A DNA stretch of 64,000 bases from Streptomyces olivaceoviridis (GTDB taxonomy: Bacteria; Actinomycetota; Actinomycetes; Streptomycetales; Streptomycetaceae), in assembly GCF_014650115.1 (NCBI RefSeq), contig NZ_BMUI01000017.1, positions 124,001 through 188,000 of the forward strand. Reading direction: 5' to 3'. Positions within the stretch are counted from its first letter, which is position 1. Every line of letters begins with the position of its first letter. Under the pieces are notes generated by a model, which was not told the DNA's origin, did not search any database, and saw nothing but the letters and a program-made list of their open reading frames with translations. Both the position numbers and the translations under genes were made by a program. Below are positions 43,730 through 51,241 of this stretch, piece by piece.

Positions 43730-45480
43730 CGGGTTCCCCCGTGGTCGCCCAGCGGGACTTTCCCGTGGTCCAGCGTGATCACCTGGTCGGCGAGGGACAG
43801 CAGCGCGGGGCTGTGGGTGGCGAGCAGAACCGTCCGGTCGCGGGTCAGGGTGCGCAGCGCGAAGATGACGCGCCGCTCCGCCTCGGGGTCGAGGTGGGCG
43901 GTGGGCTCGTCCAGGCACAGCAGCGGGGCGTTCCGCAACAGCGCGCGGACGAGGGCGAGTTGCTGCGACTGCCCGGAGGACAGGCCGGTGCCCCGCTCGC
44001 CCACCGGTGTGTCCAGCCCCTGGGGCAGTGTGGCCAGGAGGTCGGTGAAGCCGAGCGAGTCGAAGGCGGCCAGCAGATCGTGGTCGTCGGCGGTGGGCCG
44101 GGCCAGCAGCAGGTTCTCGCGCACGGTGCCGGGCAGCAGGTGTGCCGGCTGTCCCACCCACGCGACCCGGCCGGGATCGGCGGGCACGGGCCGGCCGTCG
44201 AGCACGTGCAGCGCGTGTCCGTCGTCCGGTGTGCGCAGCCCGGCCGCCACGGCCAGCAGGGTGGACTTGCCGGCCCCGCTGGGCCCGGTGACGGCGAGGC
44301 ACCGTCCGGGCGCGAGGTGCGCGCACACACCGTCCAAGGCCGGTGTCTCCCGTCCCGGGTGCCGGACCGTCACGGCGTCCAGGCGCAGCCCCGGCGGCGT
44401 CACGGACGGCCGCGACGGCGGGCCGGCCGATGCCTCGGCCTCGCCCTGGGCGTCCAGGAGCGGGGCCAGCAGGCCGGCGGCGGCGGTCGCCCGGGCGCGG
44501 GCGTGGTAGCCGGCGGCCAGGTCCCGGGCGGGCGCGAAGTAGGCGGGCACCAGGACCAGGACGAACAGCGCGGCCGGCAGGCCTATGTGGTCCGGCACGA
44601 GGGGCAGCCGCAGGTAGTCGAGGAGGGCCAGCCCGCAGTAGGTGGCCACCACGGCGAGCGTGCCGGTGATCAGCAGTTCGACCCACGCGGTCGACAGGAA
44701 GGCGATCCGCAGCACCTTCTCGGTGCGACCGGCGACCTCCCGGTCGTGGCGGGCCAGCGCACCGGCCGCCTCCTCGTGCGCGCCGAGCCCGACCAGGGTG
44801 GGCAGCCCGCGCAGATGGTCCAGCAGCCGTGCCCGGTGGGTGCGGATGGCCGACAGCTGGACGCGTACGGCGGTCTGCGTGCCCAGGCCGATGACCTTCA
44901 GGTTGGCGGGCAGCAGCGGTGTCGCCGCCAGCACGAGCAGGGCGACGAACCAGCTGCACCAGGCGATGGCGGCCAGGGTGAGGCCGCTGCCGAGCAGCAT
45001 GGCGGTCCGCGCGGGCACGTAATCGGTGAGCCAGTCGCTCAGCTCGTCGACCTCGCCGTCGACCGCCTCGGCCGGCTCCGTGTCGTCCACATCGGTCCGG
45101 GCCGGGCCGTTCAGCGGCAGCGCCGACGCGACGAGCCGGACGCGCAGGGTCTCACGCACGGCCCGGGCACCCCGGGCGGCGGCGGCCTCGCCGGCGCAGA
45201 GCAGTGCGGCCCGCAGGGCCACCCCGGCCGCCGTCACCAGGGCGGGCGCCAGTACGGCGGACGGGGGCGCGCCGTGCAGCGCGTCCAGTCCGCGCTGGGC
45301 CGCCCAGGCCAGACCGCCCGCCCAGACGACGGTGCCCGCCTGGGCCGCGCCGCGCAGGAGCCCCGCGCGGCGCAGCTCCGGCCGGCCGACGGACGCCCAT
45401 TCCCGCAGCCGTTCGCTCGCCGGGGTACCGGCGCGGTCCGTGGCCAGTTCGTCCAGCAGCACGGTGGTGGCGGTGCTCAC
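43726..45480 (-). CDS. cydD: Thiol reductant ABC exporter subunit CydD
   Basis: A 584-residue ABC half-transporter. The membrane part (about 1-330) has ASVGRPELRRAGLL and GEAAAARGARAVRETLR; the ATPase part has VTGPSGAGKSTLLAVAAGL (Walker A, near residue 396), a signature LSSGQSQQLALVRALL (the usual LSGGQ slightly changed) and LLCLDEPTAHLD. It forms the heterodimer with CydC. GTG 45480 overlaps the cydB stop by 4 bases, and its stop overlaps cydC by 4. Length and motifs are normal. Confidence 0.9.
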   Translation of the reverse strand: MSTATTVLLDELATDRAGTPASERLREWASVGRPELRRAGLLRGAAQAGTVVWAGGLAWAAQRGLDALHGAPPSAVLAPALVTAAGVALRAALLCAGEAAAARGARAVRETLRVRLVASALPLNGPARTDVDDTEPAEAVDGEVDELSDWLTDYVPARTAMLLGSGLTLAAIAWCSWFVALLVLAATPLLPANLKVIGLGTQTAVRVQLSAIRTHRARLLDHLRGLPTLVGLGAHEEAAGALARHDREVAGRTEKVLRIAFLSTAWVELLITGTLAVVATYCGLALLDYLRLPLVPDHIGLPAALFVLVLVPAYFAPARDLAAGYHARARATAAAGLLAPLLDAQGEAEASAGPPSRPSVTPPGLRLDAVTVRHPGRETPALDGVCAHLAPGRCLAVTGPSGAGKSTLLAVAAGLRTPDDGHALHVLDGRPVPADPGRVAWVGQPAHLLPGTVRENLLLARPTADDHDLLAAFDSLGFTDLLATLPQGLDTPVGERGTGLSSGQSQQLALVRALLRNAPLLCLDEPTAHLDPEAERRVIFALRTLTRDRTVLLATHSPALLSLADQVITLDHGKVPLGDHGGTR

Positions 45481-46733
45481 GGGGTGCGCTCCGCCTCCGC
45501 GTCGAAGCAGCCGGACCGCAGGTCACGGCGGTCGGTGGCGATCCACGCGGCCAGTGCGACCCCGGCGAGCACGGTGACACCGAGCGGGCCGATCCACTCG
45601 GCCACCCCGCCGAAGACGTCCTGCGACAGGGCCGTCGCCAGGATGCCGAGCACCACCAGCAGGATCCGGCGCAGCACGGTCCGCACGGTGCCGGAGGGCG
45701 AGGCAGGAGCCACCGGCGCGCGCGGTACCGCCCGCAGCGGCGGAAGGACCTGCTCCACCGGATCGGTGTACTTGCCCCGGAAGCTGCGCCACGCGTACAC
45801 GTTGTAGGCGAGGACGAACGGCATGCACAGTCCCACGCCCAGCACCAGGAAGAGCTCGGAGGAGTGCGGGCTCGCCGCCTGGTGGACCGTCGACGCGGGC
45901 GGGACGACCACCGGGGCGGTGAGCGCCACCAGAGCGAGCAGACCCGCGGCCGTCAGGGTGGCCACGGCGGCGAACGGCCGCCAGTCCGGAGCGCGGCCGA
46001 AGCCCGACCACGCGACCGCTCCGGCGCCGACGGCCACCGCGACCGCGAGCCAGAACGCCGCCGCCCGCAGCGGCTCGTCCAGCCGGAGGTGCTGCGGGTC
46101 GGCACCCGGCAGCAGCAGGCCGAGCACGACCGCCAGTGCCGCCGTGGCCGCGAGCAGCGCCCGTCCGGTGCGGCGGGTCCGCGACCGGGACCAGCCGTCG
46201 GTCTTGTCCTGCAACCAGGCGGCCCCGGCCAGCAGGTAGACGACGACCAGACCGAGCGCGCACAGCAGGCTGTAGGGGCTGAGCCAGTCGAAGGCCCCGC
46301 CCGTGAAGTGCCCGCCCTCCTGCCGGGGGCCGGTGAGCACCGCACCGAGCACGAGACCCTGGCAGACGGCCGCCGCGAGGGACGCCCCGCCGAACAGCAG
46401 CGCCCAGCCGCGCCGGTAGCCGCCGGCCGCGCTGTGCATCTCCAGGCCGAGCCCGCGCAGGATGACGGCGATCAGCATGCCGACGAGCGGCAGGTAGACG
46501 GCGGGCAGTACGACGGAGTAGGCGCCCGGCAGACCGGCCCACAGGACGACCCCGGCCAGGATGATCCAGCTCTCGTTGGCGTCCCAGGCGGTCGCGACGA
46601 TCTCGCCGTACTCCCGTCGGCGTTCGGGCCCCGCGGCCAGGCTGAGCATGCCCACCCCGAGGTCGTAGCCGTCGAGGACGACGTACATGCCGAGGGAGAA
46701 GAGGGCGAGGGCGTAGGCGGCGTACTCAAGCAA
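45477..46733 (-). CDS. cydB: Cytochrome bd oxidase subunit II
   Basis: A 418-residue integral membrane protein with about nine hydrophobic helices: YAAYALALFSLGMYVVLDGYDLGVGML at the start (the CydB signature D-GYDLGVG), then WDANESWIILAGVVLWAGLPGAYSVVLPAVYLPL and LGLEMHSAAGGYRRGW. The C-terminus is cytosolic and charged. It starts at TTG 46733, overlapping the cydA stop by 8 bases (GGAGG upstream). Works with CydA as the quinol oxidase. CydB does not bind haem but stabilises the complex. Length is slightly above the 330-380 norm because of a C-terminal extension. Confidence 0.92.
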   Translation of the reverse strand: MLEYAAYALALFSLGMYVVLDGYDLGVGMLSLAAGPERRREYGEIVATAWDANESWIILAGVVLWAGLPGAYSVVLPAVYLPLVGMLIAVILRGLGLEMHSAAGGYRRGWALLFGGASLAAAVCQGLVLGAVLTGPRQEGGHFTGGAFDWLSPYSLLCALGLVVVYLLAGAAWLQDKTDGWSRSRTRRTGRALLAATAALAVVLGLLLPGADPQHLRLDEPLRAAAFWLAVAVAVGAGAVAWSGFGRAPDWRPFAAVATLTAAGLLALVALTAPVVVPPASTVHQAASPHSSELFLVLGVGLCMPFVLAYNVYAWRSFRGKYTDPVEQVLPPLRAVPRAPVAPASPSGTVRTVLRRILLVVLGILATALSQDVFGGVAEWIGPLGVTVLAGVALAAWIATDRRDLRSGCFDAEAERTP

Positions 46734-48093
46734 CGAGGGCCTCCGGGACGTCGGGCGCGGCGGGCCCGGTGGGCAGTGGCTCGGGGCCGGCCTTGACCGT
46801 GCGGACGATGTAGCGGACCCAGATGGCCAGCAGGGTGACGTAGAGCAGGACGAAACCGGCCAGGGTGGTGGCGACTTCGAACACGCTGAGGTGGGAGACC
46901 GCGTCGGCGGTGCGCAACTGGCCGTAGACGACCCAGGGTTGGCGGCCGGTCTCGGCGACGATCCAGCCGCCGGTGATGGCGATGATCCCGGCCGGGGTCA
47001 TCCACACCATCCAGCGCAGGAAGCGGGGTGAGTCGAACAGGCGCCGCCGCAGGCGCAGGACGACGCCGGCGAAGGCCGTGGCGAACATGAGCAGCGCGGT
47101 GAAGTACATCGCGCGGAAGCCGTAGAACGTGGTCCACATGTTGGGGCGTTCGTCGGGCGGGGTCTGGAGCAGTCCGGGCGTGTTCGTCTTCCCGCTGAGG
47201 TCCTGGGCGATGACCGAGCCGAGGTAGGGGACCTCGACGTGCAGCCGGTTCTCGCCCCGCTCGGTGTCGGGCACGACGAGCAGGTTGTAGCCGTTGTTGT
47301 CGCTCTTCCAGTTGCCCTCGAACGCCTCCAGCTTCGGTAGCTGGTGCTGACCCATGAAGACCGCGGTGCCGTCTCCGACGTAGAGCTGGATCGGCATCAG
47401 CACCCCGAGCACCCCGAGGGCGATGGACAGGCAGCGGCGCGCCATGGGCTGCGCGGTGACCCGGTTCTTGACCAGGTACCAGGCGGAGATCCCGCCGACG
47501 AACCAGGCGGCGCTGATCAGCACGGCCAGCAGCATGTGCGGGAAGCGGTGGGCGAAGGCCGGGTTGAGCAGCACGCTCACCCAGTCCTCGGCGTGGAACT
47601 GGCCGTCCACCTTCCGGTAGCCGACCGGGTCCTGCATCCAGCTGTTGGCCGACAGGATCCAGGTGGTGGACAGCAGGGTGCCGAAGGCGACCATCCAGCA
47701 GGCCAGGGCCATGGTGCGGGGGCGGATCCGCCCGTCGCCGTAGAGCATCAGGCCGATGAAGCCGGCCTCCAGGAAGAAGGCCGTGATCACTTCCATGCCG
47801 ATGGTGACCCCGATGACCGGTCCGACCGCGTGGGCGTACGTCCCCCAGTTGAGGCCGAACTCGAAGGTCATGACCGTACCGGCGACGACGCCCAGGCCGA
47901 AGCCGACGGCGAAGATCTTCTTCCAGAACCGGAAGATCTGGAGGTACAGCGGGTTTCCCGTGCGGACGTACACCGTGTACACGACGGCGAGGAGCACGGA
48001 CAGGCCGACGGTGAGCGCCGGGAAGGTCATGTGGAAGACCGCGGTGATCGCGAACTGCCAGCGGGACAGCTCGACGACGGCGGGCGAGGCCAT
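46726..48093 (-). CDS. cydA: Cytochrome bd ubiquinol/menaquinol oxidase subunit I (CIO-like, short Q-loop)
   Basis: A 455-residue haem-bearing membrane subunit. Ligands visible: His21 (AVFHMTFP; E. coli His19), Glu101 and Glu109 (GMEVITAFFLEAG), His186 (RFPHM), and GRQPW near residue 377. Q-loop is short, and overall pattern (FRFWKKIFAV, EVITAFFLEAGFIGLMLYG, WILSANSWMQ) matches cyanide-insensitive CioA rather than long-Q-loop CydA. It pumps no protons directly; it reduces oxygen to water using menaquinol. GGAGTACCC before ATG 48093. First gene of cydABDC. No Rex box (TGTGAAC-type) was found upstream. Dps lies upstream on the same strand (120 bases). Confidence 0.92.
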   Translation of the reverse strand: MASPAVVELSRWQFAITAVFHMTFPALTVGLSVLLAVVYTVYVRTGNPLYLQIFRFWKKIFAVGFGLGVVAGTVMTFEFGLNWGTYAHAVGPVIGVTIGMEVITAFFLEAGFIGLMLYGDGRIRPRTMALACWMVAFGTLLSTTWILSANSWMQDPVGYRKVDGQFHAEDWVSVLLNPAFAHRFPHMLLAVLISAAWFVGGISAWYLVKNRVTAQPMARRCLSIALGVLGVLMPIQLYVGDGTAVFMGQHQLPKLEAFEGNWKSDNNGYNLLVVPDTERGENRLHVEVPYLGSVIAQDLSGKTNTPGLLQTPPDERPNMWTTFYGFRAMYFTALLMFATAFAGVVLRLRRRLFDSPRFLRWMVWMTPAGIIAITGGWIVAETGRQPWVVYGQLRTADAVSHLSVFEVATTLAGFVLLYVTLLAIWVRYIVRTVKAGPEPLPTGPAAPDVPEALVA

Positions 48094-48213
48094 GGGTACT
48101 CCGGGAGCGGGGCTGACGAGGGTGTGGGGCGGGCGGGGGCGCGCGGCCAGCGGGGTCAGGTCCGTGCTGACGGACGCCCCCGCCCGTTCCGCCGTGGGCG
48201 GTCCCCGCCAGGC

Positions 48214-48789
48214 TCAGGAACGGACGAGCGGGGTGTCCACCAGGTGCTCGGCCAGGAACCAGGCCTGGAGTTCGCCGGTGCGGATGATCTGCGACACCAG
48301 CAGGTCGTTGGTGCCGTCGTCACCGAGCTCGACGGTGCGGGCAGCCGCGTCGTGGGCCTCGGTCAGGATGGTCTCGTGGGCCTCCAGCAGCCGCGAGAGC
48401 ATCGCCGGGACCTCTTCGACACCGTCCGGCGGGCGCGGGATCGACGTGATCTCGGCGACGTGCCGGGGGTCGCCCACCGCGACGCCGCCCAGGGTCTGGA
48501 CGCGCTCGGCGATGGTGTCGACCAGTTCCAGCTGCTCGCCGGCGTGCTTGTCCAGGAGCAGGTGCAGCTGGTAGAAGGTCGCGCCCCGCATGATCCAGTG
48601 GTGCTTCTTGTAGAGGCCGTAGAGGATCTGGGTGTCGGCCAGCACCTTGTTCAGGCGCTGGCAGGAGTACATGCGCGCCTCGTAGGACAGGGCGATGGGG
48701 AACTGCTTGACAGTGCCGAACTCCTGGATGACCGCGCCCTTCTGGTGCAGCCAGGGCTGGCTGCTCGGGGGCTGGGTTCCGGTGGTCAT
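48214..48789 (-). CDS. dps: Dps family DNA-binding ferritin-like protein
   Basis: A 191-residue Dps/ferritin homologue. Core features: LADTQILYGLYKKHHWIMRGATFYQLHLLLDKHAGEQLELVDTIAERVQTLGG, containing the ferroxidase His/Asp/Glu residues (HHW, LDKHAGEQ). The N-terminal extension (TTGTQPPSSQPWLHQKGAV) could bind DNA. Dps oxidises Fe(II) with H2O2 and protects DNA. ATG 48789 follows GGAGGCACGTC; a longer frame upstream lacks a site. The cyd operon starts 120 bases downstream on the same strand, so a shared stress response is plausible. Confidence 0.9.
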   Translation of the reverse strand: MTTGTQPPSSQPWLHQKGAVIQEFGTVKQFPIALSYEARMYSCQRLNKVLADTQILYGLYKKHHWIMRGATFYQLHLLLDKHAGEQLELVDTIAERVQTLGGVAVGDPRHVAEITSIPRPPDGVEEVPAMLSRLLEAHETILTEAHDAAARTVELGDDGTNDLLVSQIIRTGELQAWFLAEHLVDTPLVRS

Positions 48790-48914
48790 GACGTGCCTCC
48801 TGCGGATGGCGTGCTTGCGTACGTGGTCGACGCTAGGTGCCGAACCGGGGGGCGCGTTGCCCGGGAGTGCACGCATTGGTGCTCGTCAGCGCACCGGGCG
48901 CTACATCGGGCGGG

Positions 48915-49358
48915 TCACTCGCTGCCGGCCGTGAGCTGCTCCACGACACGGTCGAGATCGATGTGGCGGTGTTCGGTGCCCGGCGGCACCAGTACCTCGG
49001 TACGGTGCAGGAAGGCCGTGACGGAGGCGCTCGCCAGGTCCAGGAGCGCCGATCCGGCCCGCGTCCTGAGCAGGACGCGGATCGATCCGGGCCGGCCCTG
49101 GTGCCGCGGGTAGACCACCACGTCCCCGGACCCAGTGGGCCGGCGCAGCCCCTGGGCGAGGAGGGAGCGGGCGAAGACCCACTCGACGCAGAGCGCGGAG
49201 GGCGCGCCCAGGGCCAGGCACACGGCGTAGGGATCCGCCGCGGAGTACCTCAGTTCGGCCGGGACCGGTATCGGCAGTTCGTCGGCCACGGTGACGCGGA
49301 CGCTGGTCTTGCATACGATCGGGTCCTCGTCCGCGGCCCCGGCAGGATCGTGTCTCAT
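48915..49358 (-). CDS. SsgA-like (SALP) sporulation/cell division regulator
   Basis: A 147-residue SsgA-like protein: CKTSVRVTVADELPIPVPAELRYSAADPYAVCLALGA, WVFARSLLAQGLRRPTGSGDVVVYP, IRVLLRTRAGSALLDLASASVTAFLHRT. SALPs occur only in morphologically complex actinomycetes and guide peptidoglycan synthesis and septation in sporulating hyphae. This one lacks the exact SsgA/B pattern, so it is best called generic. ATG 49358 is used. It is transcribed leftwards, 126 bases before dps. Supports assignment to Streptomyces. Confidence 0.9.
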   Translation of the reverse strand: MRHDPAGAADEDPIVCKTSVRVTVADELPIPVPAELRYSAADPYAVCLALGAPSALCVEWVFARSLLAQGLRRPTGSGDVVVYPRHQGRPGSIRVLLRTRAGSALLDLASASVTAFLHRTEVLVPPGTEHRHIDLDRVVEQLTAGSE

Positions 49359-49628
49359 GCCGTCCCCCTGTCTGCGACGGTTCGGTTCGGTGTGTCGGCC
49401 CGCGCTCTGACGGGCCGGGGTGCTGACGACGGTACGGCGGGTCCGGGGGAGTGGCTTGCCGACGAGCGCACGGGTTGTTGTCCGAAGAAGAAGCGCCTCG
49501 GCGCGGCCTGTGCGTCCGGCGCGCGGACGGTTCGCGGGGATCCTGGAGCCCTGTCCGCCTGGCTATCGGGCCGGTCCGGCCGGATGATGGTTGAATGTAG
49601 AACAATTACTGGTGGAGAGGTGATCCCG

Positions 49629-50618
49629 ATGAGCAATGTCGAGACGGAGCCCGTCGAAGTACGCTGCGGCACCGAGGCGGACGGCGGGCCGTCGGCCGGG
49701 ACGCCACGGGTCGACGTGCTGACCCCGCGTGACGTACCCCTGGGCGGCCCGCGCGCGATGACCGTGCGGCGCACCCTGCCGCAGCGCGCCCGGACCCTGA
49801 TCGGCGCCTGGTGCTTCGCCGACCACTACGGCCCCGACGACGTCGCCGAGACCGGCGGGATGGACGTCGCCCCGCACCCCCACACCGGGCTCCAGACCGT
49901 GAGCTGGCTCTTCAGCGGGGAGATCGAGCACCGCGACAGCCTGGGCAGCCACGCCCTCGTACGGCCCGGCGAACTGAACCTCATGACCGGCGGGTACGGC
50001 ATCAGCCACTCCGAGGTCTCCACCCCGCGCACCACCGTCCTGCACGGCGTCCAGCTCTGGGTGGCGCTGCCCGAGGAGCACCGCGCCACCGCCCGGGACT
50101 TCCGGCACCACGTCCCCGAGCCCGTACGGACCGACGGCGCCGAGATCCGGGTCTTCCTCGGCTCCCTCGCCGGCAGCACCTCCCCGGTGCCGGCCTTCAC
50201 CCCCCTGCTCGGCGCCGAGATCGTCCTTGAGCCGCACGCGTCGGTCACGCTCGCCGTGGACCCCGGGTTCGAGCACGGTCTCCTGGTCGACCAGGGCGCC
50301 GTCCGCCTCGCCGACGTCCTGCTGAAGCCGGCCGAGCTGGGCTACGTCCACCCGGGCCCCGGCACGCTGACCCTGACCAACGAGTCGGACGACATCGCGC
50401 GGACGGTCCTCCTCGGCGGAACTCCCTTCGAGGAGGAGATCGTCATGTGGTGGAATTTCATCGGCCGGAGTCACGAGGATATTGTCAGGGCCCGCGAGGA
50501 ATGGCAGAACTCCTCCGATCGCTTCGGCGCCGTCGAAGGATATCCGGGAGACCGTCTTCCCGCCCCCGTCCTGCCGAATGCCACCATCACTCCGCGCAGG
50601 AATCCGCCGCGTCACTGA
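49629..50618 (+). CDS. Pirin family protein
   Basis: A 329-residue bicupin. N-terminal cupin: RARTLIGAWCFADHYGPDD, HPHTGLQTVSWLFSGEIEHRDSLG (metal-binding His residues), LNLMTGGYGISHSE. The C-terminal cupin has LGAEIVLEPHASVTLAVDPGFEHGLLVDQGAV, and near the end FEEEIVMWWNFIGRSHEDIVRAREEW, the pirin_C signature. Pirins act as quercetin dioxygenases or redox sensors; activity here is not shown. ATG 49629 follows GAGAGGTGATCCCG. The GNAT gene follows after 20 bases, so the two form an operon. An AT-rich stretch (49589-49612) likely holds the promoter. Confidence 0.92.
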   Translation: MSNVETEPVEVRCGTEADGGPSAGTPRVDVLTPRDVPLGGPRAMTVRRTLPQRARTLIGAWCFADHYGPDDVAETGGMDVAPHPHTGLQTVSWLFSGEIEHRDSLGSHALVRPGELNLMTGGYGISHSEVSTPRTTVLHGVQLWVALPEEHRATARDFRHHVPEPVRTDGAEIRVFLGSLAGSTSPVPAFTPLLGAEIVLEPHASVTLAVDPGFEHGLLVDQGAVRLADVLLKPAELGYVHPGPGTLTLTNESDDIARTVLLGGTPFEEEIVMWWNFIGRSHEDIVRAREEWQNSSDRFGAVEGYPGDRLPAPVLPNATITPRRNPPRH

Positions 50619-50638
50619 CGCCAATCGAAAGGCACCCC

Positions 50639-50977
50639 ATGAGCCAGCCTTCCGCCACCCCGGTCGTCGAGCGTGTGGACGCCAGGAATCGCTACGAGAT
50701 ACTCGTCGACGGCAAGCGTGCCGGGCTGACCGCCTACCGCGACCGCGACGCGCAGCGCGTCTTCTACCACACCGAGGTCGACGACGCCTTCGCCGGACAG
50801 GGCCTGGCCTCCCAGCTCGTCCAGGAGGCACTCACCGACGTACGGGAATCCGGGAAGCGGATCGTGCCCGTCTGCCCGTACGTGGCGAAGTTCCTCAAGC
50901 GGCACGAGGAGTTCGCCGACCTCGTCGACCCCGTGACGCCCGACGTCCTGCGGTGGCTGGAGACCGAACTGGGCTGA
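50639..50977 (+). CDS. GNAT family N-acetyltransferase (YidJ/Gcn5-like, small)
   Basis: A 112-residue small GNAT: YEILVDGKRAGLTAYRDRDAQRVFYHTEVDDAFAGQGLASQLVQEALTDVRESGKRIVPVCPYVAKFLKRH. The acetyl-CoA loop is FAGQGLAS, and the CPYV segment matches the N-acetyltransferase group known as YidJ/YhhW-type (DUF1794-like). It follows the pirin gene in an operon, a common pairing in actinobacteria. Start ATG 50639 has GAAAGG upstream. A terminator hairpin lies 11 bases after the stop. Acceptor substrate unknown. Confidence 0.87.
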   Translation: MSQPSATPVVERVDARNRYEILVDGKRAGLTAYRDRDAQRVFYHTEVDDAFAGQGLASQLVQEALTDVRESGKRIVPVCPYVAKFLKRHEEFADLVDPVTPDVLRWLETELG

Positions 50978-50987
50978 CCGCCACCCT

Positions 50988-51019
50988 CCGGCCGCCGGCC
51001 CTCCAGGGCCGGCGGCCGG
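50988..51019 (+). terminator. Hairpin terminator after the pirin-GNAT operon
   Basis: A perfect 15-bp GC stem (50988-51002 with 51005-51019) with a nominal 2-base loop (a 4-6 base loop in practice). It begins 11 bases after the GNAT stop. No T tract. Confidence 0.8.
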
Positions 51020-51241
51020 CTGTCCGCGCAGCGCACCACCTCTGGCCCCACAGCGCACACTGCCCGTGTTCCTCTCGCCCCGCGACGCCTCCGCGGTTAG
51101 TGTCCGAGTAGTCGAATTCCACCGGCGTGGTGTTCCCCGTGAACCGCCACGCAGCGACGGGCCGAATATCCCGCACGCGTTCGCTGCCGGGTCAGGCCGT
51201 CGCCTGGTCAATTCCCGCCCCCACGCGAACGAGGTGTTGTT

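Noticed and set aside
41999..44959. Long 986-residue frame reading into cydC from upstream
   Set aside because: Only the part from ATG 43729 is CydC; the upstream extension is an out-of-frame shadow of cydD.
48094..48213. Rex operator before cydA
   Set aside because: No TGTGAAC/GTTCACA half-sites were visible in the spacer.
49563..50831. 422-residue minus-strand open frame opposite the pirin gene
   Set aside because: Shadow of pirin and GNAT; no motif.
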